DNA from: Anniella stebbinsi
Taxonomy: Eukaryota; Chordata; Lepidosauria; Squamata; Anniellidae
Direction: 5' to 3'
NCBI GenBank assembly: GCA_029215795.1
Contig: JARDYH010000002.1
Coordinates: 9,293,001 to 9,357,000 of the forward strand
DNA length: 64,000 bases
Part shown: piece after piece, positions 12,097 to 23,505 of the stretch
Position numbering within the stretch: position 1 is the first letter of the stretch
Layout: every line of letters begins with the position of its first letter
The notes under the pieces: model-generated
Seen by the model: the letters and a program-made list of their open reading frames with translations, nothing else
What the model was told of the DNA's origin: nothing
Databases searched by the model: none
Program-made: the position numbers and the translations under genes

Positions 12097-12779
12097 CTGC
12101 TAGGTCCTCCCTTATAATGGCTTTGATGTTGCCTTTGATTCTTCCGCTCCTTATGACTTCCATTTATTTAGCCTTTTGTTTGTAGAACTTTCATAGATAG
12201 GAAAGACAGACAGGTTTCTTATCTTTGCTCCTTCCTTAGCAAAGATGCTGCTGTCGCCCCTCACCTCTTCTTCTGTCAAGGCCGGCTTGCGGGCAACAGT
12301 CAGGAGGAAAAGCCAGGAGCCAGCAACCAAGAGCCCAAGCCGCAGAACAGCAAATGAGCAGGATAGAAATAGTTCTCAGGAGTGCCAGAATTTATTCAAA
12401 CCCGACACGTATGTGAAAAGAAAGTTTCCGTCCTCCAGGGCAATTGGCAGTCTGCAAGAAGAGCAAACTCCTCTCAGCTTTTTCATTACTGAATCGGAAC
12501 GTTGTTTTCCAAAGTAAACCATAAAAACAATAAATGTTCGGTACATGAATCATTAAAATAACAAATACGGCCGCAGCAGAAGATAAAAACTTGCTACAAA
12601 GCACAGCACTCTAAAATTAACCAGATGCAGACTGGGATAAATACATCTTTAAAATCCTCCGTCAATGGAGCGGGGGACGCACACACACTTGCAGAGAGGG
12701 TACATTCCAAAGATCTGGGGACATCACAGATAAGGCCCTGCCCCTGGCACTCCCGAGTTTCACAGCTCTCACTGATGCA
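12097..12779. other. Unassigned DNA
   Basis: It carries a 90-codon plus-strand open frame (12245-12517, Ser/Arg-rich) with no recognisable domain. The part after 12590 may be L2-like. No gene can be supported. Confidence 0.3.
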
Positions 12780-13830
12780 CAAGAGATAGCAGGCCCTCAG
12801 GTCTTAAAATTTAGGCAGGCCTCTACAGATGCAGGTGGTTCTTCAGATAATCTGGTTCCAAACCATTTAGTGCTTTAAAGGTTAATACCAGTACTTTACA
12901 TTGGGCTTGGGAAAGAATAGGTAGCCAATGTAATTGGCACTGAATTGTTGTAATACATTACAGACCCTACAAGGGTTCTAGGTGCAGGATTCTGCACCAA
13001 TTGTGGTCTGTAGACTATCTTCAAGGGCAGCCCCAAATAAAGTGTGTTACAGCAATCAAGCCTGGATGTAACCAGAGCATGCACTACTGAGATAAAGTCA
13101 GTGTGCTCTAGATAAGGTCACAGCAGATGAACCACCAAAACCTGGTAAATTGCACCCCTGGCCTCTGACATCACCTGCACATCCATGGTGTCAAGTCCAG
13201 GAGAACTCTTTATGGGGAGTGCAACACCATTTGAGAGTCAGTTTCACATTTGACCTCCATCCATACCAGCATATTTCTCCCACCTGCAACACTTCTGTCT
13301 TGTCTGAATTCTCTCATTTATCCCCATCCAGTAGGCTGACCATATGAAAAGGAGGACAGGGCTCCTGTAACTTTAACAGTTGTAGAGAAAAGGGAATTTC
13401 AGCCAGTGTCATTTGTATGCAATTAGTTCCTGGTGATATTCCCTCTTCGTCATAACAGTTAAAGTTGCAGGGGCCCTGCCTTCTTTTGTATACGGTCACT
13501 CTAGTATAGTGCCTGCAACTTTAACTGTTGTGATGAAGAGGGAATTTCACCAGGAACCAATTGCATACAAATGACACTGGCTGAAATTCCCTTTTCTTTA
13601 CAAGTGTTAAAGTTACAGGAGCCCTGTCCTCCTTTTCATAGGGTCAGCCTACCATCCAGCCCAAAGCTGTCCCCCAGATACCTTTTCAGGATTTCCACTG
13701 CCTCCTTGGGTATAGAATATAGAAACAAGAGGTAGTGCTGTAAATTATCCACATATTGGTTACATTTTAGCACAAACTGTTGGATGACTTCATCTGGCAG
13801 TTTCACATAGACATTAAAACATAAGAGGGG
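12780..13830 (-). mobile_element. L2-type LINE fragment, interrupted by a hAT-like MITE
   Basis: Read on the minus strand, 12896-13084 encodes HALVTSRLDCCNTLYLGLPL, a signature of the C-terminal reverse-transcriptase region of L2-type LINEs. The sequence continues to about 13331, is split by the MITE at 13332-13651, and resumes to about 13830. The reading frame is broken by stops and indels. The L2 copy is therefore older than the MITE insertion. Confidence 0.8.
13332..13651 (+). mobile_element. Palindromic hAT-like MITE, copy 2 (reference copy)
   Basis: 320 bp with ends TAGGCTGACC and GGTCAGCCTA, flanked by a perfect 8-bp duplication 'ccatccag' (13324-13331 and 13652-13659). This is the target-duplication length of the hAT superfamily, and TAGGC fits the hAT terminal pattern YARNG. 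Positions 13332-13503 form a complete unit with its own right end ('ggtcactcta'). Positions 13504-13651 are a second unit, inverted and lacking the inner end. No transposase is encoded. Confidence 0.92.
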
Positions 13831-13845
13831 TATTTATTTATTCAC

Positions 13846-14330
13846 GTATTTATTTATTTCATGTTTATACTGCCCAATAGCAGAAGCTCCCTGGGTGGGT
13901 CACAAAAATTTAAACCATAACAATTATTCAAAATATAAAACAACAACAGTATAAAAACATAGCACATAAGAACGCAAGCAGGATAAAAGCAAGCAGCAAT
14001 ATAGATTTAAAATACAAATTTAGAACAGCAAAGTTTAAAATTAGACTAATAAGCTGTTAAAATACTGAGAAAAAAAGAGTATAATGTAGGTGCCTGTAGG
14101 CACAGGGTGGAACAAATGTTCCACATGCCCACCTTCTGAGCCCTTCTCTCCTAAACCACCATGTCTCGTCCCAACCCAGAGAGATGGTCCATAAAGATTA
14201 TGATGATGATATTTATTTATTTCTTACCCACCTCTCCCTCTGGATTGGGGGGAGGACAACATTAAATACAAATAGTATAAAATACATAAAACTGATTTAA
14301 AAACATATAAAACTAATACATTATTAAAAT
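13846..14330 (-). mobile_element. L2-type LINE 3' tails
   Basis: Two tail-like pieces occur: 'tatttatttatttcatgttt' near 13850 and 'tatttatttatttcttaccc' near 14210. Each is followed by 'ctccctgggtgggtcac' or 'ctccctctggattgggg' and then A-rich DNA. These are reverse complements of the L2-type 3' end. The second belongs to the coding fragment that follows. Confidence 0.65.
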
Positions 14331-15345
14331 AACAATAAAACTCTTAAAATTCAACTAGGTAGTCATGCCGGAAGAGATCAGTCTTTATGGCTTTCTTAAA
14401 GTCATAAAGACTATTAAGTTGATGAATCTCCTTCGGCAGGCCATTCCATAGCCTGGGAGCAGCAGAAGAGAAGGCCCTTTGGGTAATGGTTGTCAACCTA
14501 GTTTTGGCTGACTGAAGTAAATTCTTCCCAGAGGACCTGAGTGTGTGGGGCGGATTGTACGGGGAAAGGTGATCCCGCAGGTAACCTGGACCCAAACCAT
14601 ATAGGGCTTTGAAGGTAATGACCAAAACTTTGTACCGCCCAGAAACTAATTTGCAGCCAGTGAAGTGATTTTAAAGTTGGTGTAATATGGTCACCCCTAG
14701 GTGTATTGGTGACCAACCTGGCTGCCATATTTTGAACTAGTTGAAGTTTCCAGACTAGGTACAAAGGTAACCCTATGCACGGCGCATTGCAGAAGTTGGG
14801 CCTCGAAGTCACAAACGCATGCACTTCCGTCTTTAGGTCTTCCAACTCTAGGAAGGGGCACAGATATTGTGGTTGATACTATTAAAAGCTGCGGAGAGGT
14901 CCAAGAGAACCAACAGAGTCATAGAATCATAGAATCATAGAATAGTATAGTTGGAAGGCGCCTATAAGGCCATCAAGTCCAACACCCTGCTCAACACAGG
15001 AATCTACCTTAAAGCATCCCTGACAGATGGTTGTCCAGCTGCCTCTTGAATGCCTCTGATGTGGGAGAGCCCACGACCTCCCTAGGTCATTGGTTCCATT
15101 GTTGTACTGGTCTAACAGTTAGGAAGCTTTTCCTGATGTCCAGCAGGAACCTGGTTTCCTGTAACTTGAACCCATTATTCCATGTCCTGCATTCTGGGAT
15201 GATCGAGAAGTGATCCTGGCCCTCCTCTGTGTGACAACCTTACTCTCCACATTCATTTCCTGACATAAGCCATCCAGCAAGTTCACCAAAGCAGTTACTG
15301 ACCCAAACCTGGTCAGAAGCCAGACTAGAATGGATCTGAATGATA
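14331..15345 (-). mobile_element. L2-type LINE with reverse-transcriptase remnant, split by a CR1 copy
   Basis: On the minus strand, 14498-14845 encodes EVHAFVTSRPNFCNAPCIGL and then LVQNMAARLVTNTPRG. A shifted frame at 14344-14625 gives FKALYGLGPGYLRDHLSPY and AFSSAAPRLWNGLPKEIHQL. These are consecutive C-terminal segments of an L2-type reverse transcriptase, so a frameshift separates them near 14600. L2 text resumes at 15241-15345 on the far side of the CR1 insertion. It is a dead relic. Confidence 0.85.
14918..15240 (-). mobile_element. CR1 LINE 3' end inserted in L2
   Basis: It starts with a repeated 'catagaatcatagaatcatag' type terminus on the plus strand and runs for about 320 bp to 'gtgtgacaacctt'. 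L2 sequence flanks it on both sides, so this CR1 copy is younger than the L2 copy. It is 5'-truncated with no intact frame. Confidence 0.9.
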
Positions 15346-16564
15346 CATTAGAAAAACTAGGTATGGATGGACTCACCCTCATGTGGCTCCGTCCGATGTC
15401 CGCCAAGCTGCCGCCACTGCCCACCACTGCTTGTGGCACTGCACGAGCTCCTTTACAACCCGGTGAGTACCTGACGAAGCCGTGGGGCCGCCCACCCTCA
15501 TCCGGAGCCTCTATTGTGCACAACAACGACAGCTCCGAAAATCACATATTTCCAAAATTGTATAAACGGCAATCGTAAAGTCCCCATTTAGGCAACGTTA
15601 AAGACGTGGATGGAGCACTCACATCTTTAATGTTGCGTCAATGGGGTTTGTACGCCATTTACATAACTCCATTGGGCACAATGGGGGCTCCAGACAAGGC
15701 TGCCTGGCTGCCAGGTGGTTGCTGGGCCATGGGACAACCAAAGAGAGGGCTGGCGAACACAGCACAGCTCAGGGAGCTGGGTCCTGGGGGTGGCGGTGCT
15801 GGGGAGGCCACAGGACTCCCGGGCCCAGCGGGCAACTGCAACATCCCTAAGAACTCTAAGCATGGGATGTGGGGCATGGGTGGGAGGGGAGGTCTTCATC
15901 AGACCGTTCCGTTCATTGTCTAAAATGACCTAGCTGCAGCATTGATTGCTGTTAAGAGACTTCCCTCCTTGTCGCTTTAGCTGATTCCACACTTCTGTGA
16001 CCAGAACTTGCTGGGGGTGGCAGCCAGCAGGGCCAGCTCCAGGTGTTGGAGGGTCCTTGGCAAGGCACTTTCAATGGGCCCCTCTCCTTGAGTGAGTCTA
16101 CCTTCTCACCGCCATTACCACCGGCTGCTCTTGCTCCTCATCATTGCTACCACTTGCCCATTTGACAGGCAGGGAGCCAATGAGCAAGTAGGCAGGGGCG
16201 TCTCCTGCCCCTCCTTCTCACCACCACCGTGGTCTGGGCCAGAGAAAGGGAGTTGTCAACAAGCAGGTTGTAACAGTGAAGCTACTCCAGGAAGCTCTTG
16301 TGAGTGGGCCCCTGCTGGGCTGTGGGCCCACGACAGGTACCCAACCATGCTTACCCTTGATGCGGTCCTGGAGCCCAGGCTGAATCCTCACAAGACATAG
16401 TTGAACCCCATGTTCCAGACCTGCTACAGGATTGTTTGAGTCCTTTCAAGGAGCCAGATAGCAAAGAGAAAAAGTGGGGCACAATAGTGCTCCCATTCAT
16501 CACAATGGGGCCTATACTGGAGAATTTATTCCCAGGATGTGGTGCCCAAAGAACCTCTATAACC
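15346..16564. other. Unassigned, partly GC-rich DNA
   Basis: The stretch 15370-15530 is unusually rich in CG dinucleotides for its surroundings, and 15545-15665 contains the related phrases 'gtccccatttaggcaacgtt' and 'gttgcgtcaatggggtttg'. Short open frames lie on both strands at 15600-15930, but none shows a domain. It could be an unrecognised DNA transposon or unique sequence. Confidence 0.35.
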
Positions 16565-16884
16565 TAGGCTGACCAGATAAAATCCAGGTCAGGGCTCATG
16601 TAACTTTAACAGTTGTACAGAAAAGGGAATTTCAGCCAGTGTCATTTGTATGCAATTAGTTCCTGGTGAAATTCCCTCTTCATCACAACTGTTATAGTTG
16701 CAGGGGCCCTGCCTTCTTTTGTATATGGTCACTTTAGCATAGTGCATGCATCTTTAACTGTTGTGATGAAGAGGGAATTTCACCAGGAACTAATTGCATA
16801 CAAATGACACTGGCTGAAATTCCCGTCTCTCTACAACTGTTAAAGTTACATGAGCCCTGACCTGGATTTTATCTGGTCACCCGA
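16565..16884 (+). mobile_element. Palindromic hAT-like MITE, copy 3
   Basis: 320 bp with both ends of the 'gaccagataaaatccagg' subtype. The flanks 'ctataacc' and 'ctataatc' match at 7 of 8 bases, a slightly decayed target duplication. The central internal end ('tatatggtcactttag') is in plus orientation. The last bases have mutated to 'cacccga'. Confidence 0.9.
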
Positions 16885-17512
16885 CTATAATCTAATATTT
16901 ATGGCCTCTGGTGGGACTCAGAAAAGATGCTTTTTGGAGTGTCGGAGCTGCCGAAAAATGAGAGAAATACTATTAAGCTCTTTAATTCCTCCAGTTGCTC
17001 GAACAGGGTTTCTGATGGCCTCCAGCAGAAATAAAGATGCATTGTCTTTAAAGCAACATTATTCTTGGCATCAAGTTGTTTATGGATCAAGATGAAACTC
17101 GCTCTGAGAAATAATAACACTGGCACGACTTGAAAGGACTTTGCCATGAGAAGAGTAGATTTTTTAAAATAAATAAATAAATAAACATATATTTCTAGGT
17201 CAATGTAAAAAAAGACTTAAGAGGGCACACTTAAAAAAATAAATAAAACTTGAGTAATTAGAAATACAGCTTACAGAAATATGTGGCTTATTAGGCTTGC
17301 AGCCTAGGGCAGGACCTAGAATCACACTTAAAATAAGATAAAATCCATTATACGAAGTGGGACATATTGGAAATAAATATTCTTGTGATCAGGCTTTAAC
17401 TCTGCAATCCTAAACATACTAACTCTGAAATGTTAGCGCAGCCCTTAATTTTGAATAAGCATGAACTCCGATGCCCATTTGTCTAGAAATAATTTCCATT
17501 GACACTTTATAT
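16885..17512. other. Unassigned AT-rich DNA
   Basis: Two short 'aaataaataaata' runs occur near 17170 and 17237. The text near 17400-17490 ('ctgcaatcctaaacata', 'cattttgaataagcatg'-like) resembles the short squamate-type repeat. No gene. Confidence 0.35.
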
Positions 17513-17833
17513 TAGGGTAACCATATGGAAAAAAGGACAGGACTCCTGTATCTTTAACAGTTGCGTAGAAAAGGGGATTTCAGCAGGTATCATTGTTATG
17601 CATGCAGCACCTGGTGAAATTCCCTCTTCATCACAACAGTTAAAGCTGCAGGAGCTTTACTACAGTGACTGGATACAGAAGAGGGCAGAGCTCCTGCAAC
17701 TTTAACTGTTGTTGTGTAGAGGAGATTTCACCAGGTCTTGCATGCATGCAAATGACACCTGCTGAAATTCCCTTTTCAATACAACTGTTAAAAGATACAG
17801 GAGCCCTGTCCTCCGTTTCATAGGGTCACCCTA
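17513..17833 (-). mobile_element. Palindromic hAT-like MITE, copy 4
   Basis: The ends are TAGGGTAACC and GGTCACCCTA. It belongs to a subfamily with 'gcatgcagcacctggtg' in the arms in place of 'gcaattagttcctggtg'. The flanks 'ctttatat' and 'ccaatccc' do not match, so the target duplication has been lost or the copy is rearranged. The internal end is in minus orientation ('acagtgactggatacag'). Confidence 0.85.
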
Positions 17834-18335
17834 CCAATCCCAGTAAATGTGTGTAGGGGTATGCTTTAACATTATTGGTTTACCAATAATGAGCAGTCCA
17901 ATTTCAACATGGGTTCAGCCTTAAGATGTTGCTATTTAGATGCTTAAAAAGAGAATTAACCAAGCTAAACTGGTTACCTGTTTCAAAGCTCAATTCAAGG
18001 TATTTGATCCATGGGCAAAAACAAATCAAAGCAAAACACCAAAATCAGAAACCAAGGGAAACCAACAGCAAAACCGATCTCATTTTAGCCCAAATCCATT
18101 ACAAAATGGCCACGTTTTAACCTGCCAACTGAAGCCGTGGAGCATCTAGGCCTGGCAAGACCTCCCTGGGAAGAGCATTCTCTGTAGCTTTGGCAACACA
18201 AATGAAAAGACCTTGCTCCTAGTTCACATCTACTGAGCCTTATTTAGCAGAGGGACCCAAAACACAGCCTCCAATGTTGAACAGAAGGCACAGGGCATCC
18301 CGTGATGGAGAAGGCGGTCTTAGGGTGCAATCCTA
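17834..18335. other. Unassigned DNA
   Basis: 18120-18260 may be a decayed L2 piece ('cctccctgggaagagcattc'). Nothing coding recognised. Confidence 0.3.
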
Positions 18336-18495
18336 CCCAGACACATTTTAAGAGTTTTATTGCTTTGTTAATAATATATTAGCTTTTATATGTTTTTAAT
18401 CAGTTTTATGTATTTTATATCATTTGTATTTGATGTAGTTCCCCACCTCAATCCAGAGGGAGAGGCAGGTAAGAAATATATGATTATGATTATGA
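18336..18495 (+). mobile_element. L2-type LINE 3' tail
   Basis: Plus-strand 'attttaagagttttattgc' leads through 'cccacctcaatccagaggga' to a GATTAT-type simple tail. The same tail, better preserved, is at 27207-27392. Confidence 0.7.
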
Positions 18496-19384
18496 TTTTA
18501 GAGAGAGAGAGAAAAAATCCTGCCCCTCCCAGCGTTCCCCAGCCAGCCATGTTGAGAGGGGTAAGACTTTTTCTGTCTAAACATGTATAGGATTGCACAC
18601 TTCACTATCCAGGTCCCACACCATTGAGGCCTAGGCTAGCCAAGTGCTCTACATACTGAGGATAGTCCTCTATTTTGGAGCGCTGACAGAGGACAGCCCT
18701 CATTATGCTTTTCTTGTGTGCTTATGATTGCTCACTCACCGTAGTTTGTGGGTCCTTTACATGATGTCTTCAGCCTCCAGGGTCTCTCCCATGCTTTGCA
18801 ACTATTATCAGGTGTTTTCCCTCCCCCTTCTAACAGGGAAAGTGTGATTTTTTTTTCTGAGTGGCCTCTAAAACACCATAGAAATCTAATGCATTTGTGC
18901 AATTCTGTTAGATCACAGTGCCACCTAGTGGTTGTATAATGGAACATATAGAAAGGCAGAAAAACATTGTGTGTGAGGGGGAACGTGCAACGGAGCCAAT
19001 CTTAATCCTGCAGAGAATCTGGAAGCAGAAGCCTCGGTAAAGATGTGGATTAAAGGCATCTTGTAGAAAAGCCCTTAGGGTCCTCTTTTGTCCTCTTTCG
19101 GGGTGACACAATTCTTCTTTTTTGGCAATGTATACGTTTCCACCCCATTTAGGCTTTTCAAGTTATCAGGCCCTGGACTCCTCACAGGATGGTTCCACAG
19201 CTCCTGGTGGAGAAACCATTACAATTAAAACAAGTTGTTTTAATTAATATACCCACACATGCTTAAACATACACAATAATCTGGGAAATACTGCTGTATG
19301 TGTACATAGTTAACCCATCCACAATAGCCATCCCATTGGTATGCCTTTGCACACCTGGATTTGCTGCCTTCAATGAAGTGAATG
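18496..19384. other. Unassigned DNA
   Basis: No gene or clear repeat recognised. A T homopolymer is near 18848-18856. Confidence 0.3.
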
Positions 19385-19705
19385 TAGGGTGACCATATGA
19401 AAAGGAGGACAGGGCTCCTGTATCTTTAAGAGTTGTGTAGAAAAGGGAATTTCAGCAGGGGTCATTTGTAGGCATGCAGCACCTGGTGGAATTCCCTCTT
19501 CGTCACAACAGTTAAAGCCACAGGGGCCCTGCCCTCTATTGTATCTGCTCACTTTAGGTAGGGCTCCTGCAGCTTTAACGATTGTGATGAAGAGGGAATT
19601 TCATCAGGTGCTGCATGCATGACAATGACACCTGCTGAAATTCACTTTTCAATAAACCTGTTAAAGATACAGGAGCCCTGTCCTCCTTTCCATATGGTCA
19701 CCCTA
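19385..19705 (+). mobile_element. Palindromic hAT-like MITE, copy 5
   Basis: The ends are TAGGGTGACCATATG and CATATGGTCACCCTA. The 7-bp motif 'gtgaatg' directly abuts both ends, and it extends to 8 if a terminal base is counted to the target. It is of the 'gcatgcagcacctggtgg' subfamily. The central end reads 'ttgtatctgctcacttta' in plus orientation. Confidence 0.9.
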
Positions 19706-20610
19706 GTGAATGTTGCTGCCCACATGAAGCAAGAGCTCCATGACTCTTGTCACAATTCCGGTCAAAGACACCAACAACAAAATACAGGAAAAGACAATAC
19801 AAATAGCCAGGATAGCATGTTCCTGTCAGAATGATAGGACTTGAAAACGGTCTTTTAAAAAGTGCTTTATGCACACAGTTAACATCTAACTGAAACTATG
19901 CCATAAAGGACTACAAAACACATTATTTTATTACCTCTTTTCCTAAATAATAAAAGCAAAAATCATGTTATCTGTAATTACTTTGCATGTAGTAATGGAA
20001 GAAGTATGTGGTCTGCTTGATATTCTGTTAGAGATCTTTGTACCCATCTTTTGTATTTTTAGCACTGTCTGTAAATCCTTGAAGGCTAAATCTGGCTATG
20101 TAAATATTACTCATATGCACCAACATTTGGCCCATGGAGGCCTGGGTCAGGGGTCATCCTGCCCCCCCATATTTAGTTGGTCAGACCGGGTCTAATTGCT
20201 AACTTCCTTACAAACTCTTTATATTCCCCTACTCTGAGTTAATAGAAAGTACAGGAGGGCATGGTATTTCACAACTTGTATGTCTTCCGTTGTGAGCAAG
20301 AAATGCACACAGCATTGACCAAATCATCTTTAAATTAGCTCTCAGTTCCACAGTTAAAATGAAAGCCTCTTTTATTCCAGCTCCTGGTGTTGTTGTTGTT
20401 TTTTCTTATCAGTGCTAACTTCGAACACCTAAAACAGTCCCTCTGCGGCAGGCAGTAGAATCTTGTCTGATCGCTGATCCAACCACCAACATTGATTAAA
20501 GAATTTATATATTTTGACCAAAACTATTTTTAAAATTCCTGCGTCCTGTTAAGCCTTTCAACAATCTAGAAACTTCTGGTTTAGGCTTCGGATGAACATA
20601 TGGAAAGGAG
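19706..20610. other. Unassigned DNA
   Basis: AT-rich with a 76-codon open frame at 19965-20195, without recognisable motifs. No gene supported. Confidence 0.3.
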
Positions 20611-20966
20611 TAGGGATGAGCATTGAATCGGATCAGATATCCAATACTGATTAAAATCGGAGAATATCGGACATCCGATACACGATTCTGATATGGTAAC
20701 GTGGTGATCCGATTTTTTCTGATACAATATTTTTGTCTCCGATTTTAACCGAAAAAATCGGAAAATTATACGCCATTTTGAATGATTTTCCCCATAGCCT
20801 AGTATTGTGTTACAATAATGCCTATAACTTTTTTTATTTTAAAAGATAGAAGGATGAAACTTGACCACATTGCAGATGGGTTAGAGTTACTTCTGTGTGA
20901 GAAATTTCAGAAAGATATCTCCAGGCATTTTGTGGCTATGAATTTATTTTACTAACGACCCAGGAA

Positions 20967-21001
<35 letters not shown>

Positions 21002-21470
21002 GATCCACACATGAAACTTTGCCACATTGCAGATGGTATGTTGGGACCCATGTGCGTGAAATTTCAGAACCATGGGTGCTTGCCTTTGGTGGCAATTGAT
21101 TTTTGAAAAATGGGTAGAAGAGGAGGAAAGTTAGTTATGCCTTCAACTTTTTTTATTTTTAAAGATCCAAACATGAAACTTGGCCATATTAGAAATGCCA
21201 TTTTGGTTGACATGTGTGAGCAATTTCAGAAGCATAGCTTCAAGCGTATAGTGGCAAGGTATTTTGGGAGAAATGAGGAGAGAAACCCATTTAACTTTTT
21301 ATTTTTAAAGATAGAAGCATGGAACTTGCCCACATGGCAGATGGGTGTGAGGTACTTATCTGTGAGAAATTTCAGAAAGATAGCACCAGGCATTTTGTGG
21401 CTAAGAATTTTTTCCTTTAAAGTTCCAAAAGTTTCAAAACACTGGGTTTGACAGCTGTCAAACCGCACCC
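20611..21470 (+). mobile_element. hAT-like element remnant with internal tandem repeats
   Basis: It starts with TAGGGATGAGCA, resembling the TAGGG-TGTGCA ends at 29.6 and 60.5 kb, followed by a dense 'atcgg'/'ccgat' region. From about 20840 it contains four degenerate tandem units of about 145-160 bp, marked by 'acttgaccacattgcagatg' and its variants near 20861, 21018, 21180 and 21325. No matching right end is seen, so it is probably 3'-truncated. A TA microsatellite (20970-20998) sits inside the first interval. Confidence 0.6.
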
Positions 21471-22074
21471 CATCCCCCCCTCTATTAGCTGGAGATGCTA
21501 GACATGGATCGTGGCTGCCGCCTTTTGTATGTAAAGCACGGGTACCTCTAGCCAGGGGAGGAGGTGTTGCGGGATCTACCCCACCCCCTAAATTTTCTCT
21601 GGCTCCCTTAAATTTTTTAAAGGCAAATAATTAAATGTATTACATAAATTTTGGAAAAGTAGCAGGAAAGCCTGTGTTTTTCTTCTTATTCTGTTCTCTT
21701 GGGGTGTTGCCACAATGGAATCTGCCTGCCCACATATTCCTAATCATACAAGCAACTGAGAATGCACCTGAGACAAAATATTATTTTGACTTCCATGAAT
21801 AGTTGTACATATTAAGAATGGGGCATGTTGCTCAGATATTTAAAGGCAGTTCCTCACAATGTCAGTTGGGTCACTTGGAAGCTTGGAGTCAGTTACAGTT
21901 ATATATTCAGACAAAGAATTCATTCTTTCCACGCTCAAATTAATCGGTGCGTCTTTCCCTTGTGAAAAATGTTGTCATCTAAAAACTGACGCTATTGGAT
22001 TGGTCAGTGAGAGCTGTAGTCTTTCTTTTCACTTTCTTACTGAAATTATGCTGAAAGTACTGGGATATCTTAAA
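21471..22074. other. Unassigned DNA
   Basis: No gene or repeat was recognised. A 72-codon frame at 21859-22077 runs into the next MITE and shows no domain. Confidence 0.3.
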
Positions 22075-22397
22075 TAGGCTGATCATATGAAAAGGAGGAC
22101 AGGGCTCATGTAACTTTAACAGTTGTAGAGAAAAGAGAATTTCAGTCAGTGTCATTTGTATTCAATTAGTTCCTGGTGAAATTCCTTCTTCATCACCACA
22201 GTTAAAGTTGCACGGGCCCTGCCTTCTTTTGTATGTGGTCACTCTAGTATAGTGCCTGCACCATTAACTGTTGTGATGAAGAAGAGGGAATTTCACCAGG
22301 AACTAATTGCATACAAATGACACTGGCTGAAATTCCCTTTTCTCTACAACTGTTAAAGTTACATGAGCCCTGTCCTCCTTTTCATATGGTCAGCCTA
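22075..22397 (+). mobile_element. Palindromic hAT-like MITE, copy 6
   Basis: The ends are TAGGCTGATC and GGTCAGCCTA. The 7-bp motif 'tcttaaa' abuts both ends ('atcttaaa' in full if the terminal A is shared). Both ends are of the 'catatgaaaaggaggacagg' subtype. The internal end 'tatgtggtcactctag' is in plus orientation. Confidence 0.9.
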
Positions 22398-22599
22398 TCT
22401 TAAACCTGTAACATCACTGCTGTAAAACTCCTATTCTTGATTTTTTAAAAACCAACAACACACAACTTTTTTTTTTTGTTAATGGGTGGCAAAAACTGTT
22501 GAACTGTTGAAGTTGCTTAGTGAAATCGTTTGAATGTTCACAAACTTTGTATTCCTTTCAGCACCTCCTGAAAACGTCATTGTTCCAGGAAGCCATTCC

Positions 22600-23505
22600 T
22601 TAATGACCAGCCATGGTTCATTTTACATTTTGTTTTTTAAAATCTGTTCTTAATGTATTTTTATCCTTTTTTATTTTATTTTAGGCTGACCAGGTGGCTC
22701 GGGATTTCCCGGTCCTAACCGGGAATCCAGGGGCAAACCGGGGTGGCGGGGGGTCATGCGGCGGTGGCAGCAAGCAAGGAGCGGTTGTAGACCCGGCGGC
22801 GGAGAAGCTTGGGAAGCGGCTGCCCCAGCAGGTAAGCACGAAGGGGGGCACTTACCTGCTGGGGCGGCCGCTTCCCGGGCTCCTCCGCTGCCTTCGCCGC
22901 CGCTGCCGGGCTCGTAAGGCCAGAGGCTGCGCGGAAGAGGCAGGAGAGGGCCGGATCCAGAAGTGATGTAACCGGCCCTCTCCCGCCTCTTCCGCGCGGC
23001 CTCTGGCCTCCTTGGGGCTCATCGCGATGGAGATGAGCCCTGAGGAGCCCGGACGCCCACGCCCACCTCTTCCGCGTGGGCGTCCGGGCTCCTCGGGGCT
23101 CGTTGCCATTGCGACGAGCCCCAGAAAGGCCAGAGGCCGCGCGGAAGAGACGGGAGAGGGCCGGTTACATCACTTCCGGATCCGGCCCTCTCCCGCCTCT
23201 TCCGCACGGGCGACGGAGGACCCGGCGCGGCCACGCGGCCGGCGACGGAGGACCTGGCGCGGCCGCGCGGGCGGCGACGGAGGACCCCGCGCGGGCGGCG
23301 GAGGAACCCGGCGGTAGGTTCAGGCTGGTTTTTTTTTGGGGGGTGGCTTGGTGGGGGGGTTGTTTTGGGTGGGGGGGCGGGGGGGGACCGGGGTTTTGAT
23401 TTTTAAAATCTGGTCACCCTATTTTATTTTATCTTGTTCACCGCTCTGAAATTTTGAATGGGGAGCGGTATATAAATATTGTAAATAAATAAATAAATAA
23501 ATACT
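22600..23505 (+). mobile_element. L2-type LINE 3' tail, host of the GC-rich insertion
   Basis: The left part 'taatgtatttttatcc' and the right part 'tcttgttcaccgctctga' plus 'ggagcggtatataaatatt' and an AAATA tail form one L2-type 3' end when the element at 22682-23421 is removed. The LINE is thus the older layer. Confidence 0.75.
22682..23421. mobile_element. GC-rich hAT-like element made of serial hairpins
   Basis: 740 bp bounded by TAGGCTGACCAG and CTGGTCACCCTA, flanked by the 8-bp repeat 'ttttattt'. The flank is low complexity, so the exact boundary could shift. The interior is very CG-rich and consists of four consecutive inverted-repeat blocks, at about 22801-22885, 22917-23008, 23012-23120 and 23125-23210. 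The ends closely resemble those of the palindromic MITE family, so the two may have shared a transposase. It looks like a CpG island but appears to have arrived by transposition. The Arg/Pro/Gly-rich frames on both strands are composition artefacts. Confidence 0.8.

Noticed and set aside
22694..23399. Arg/Pro/Gly-rich open frames and an apparent CpG-island promoter
   Set aside because: The stretch has transposon ends and a flanking 8-bp repeat and is made of hairpin blocks. GC-rich palindromes leave frames open on both strands.
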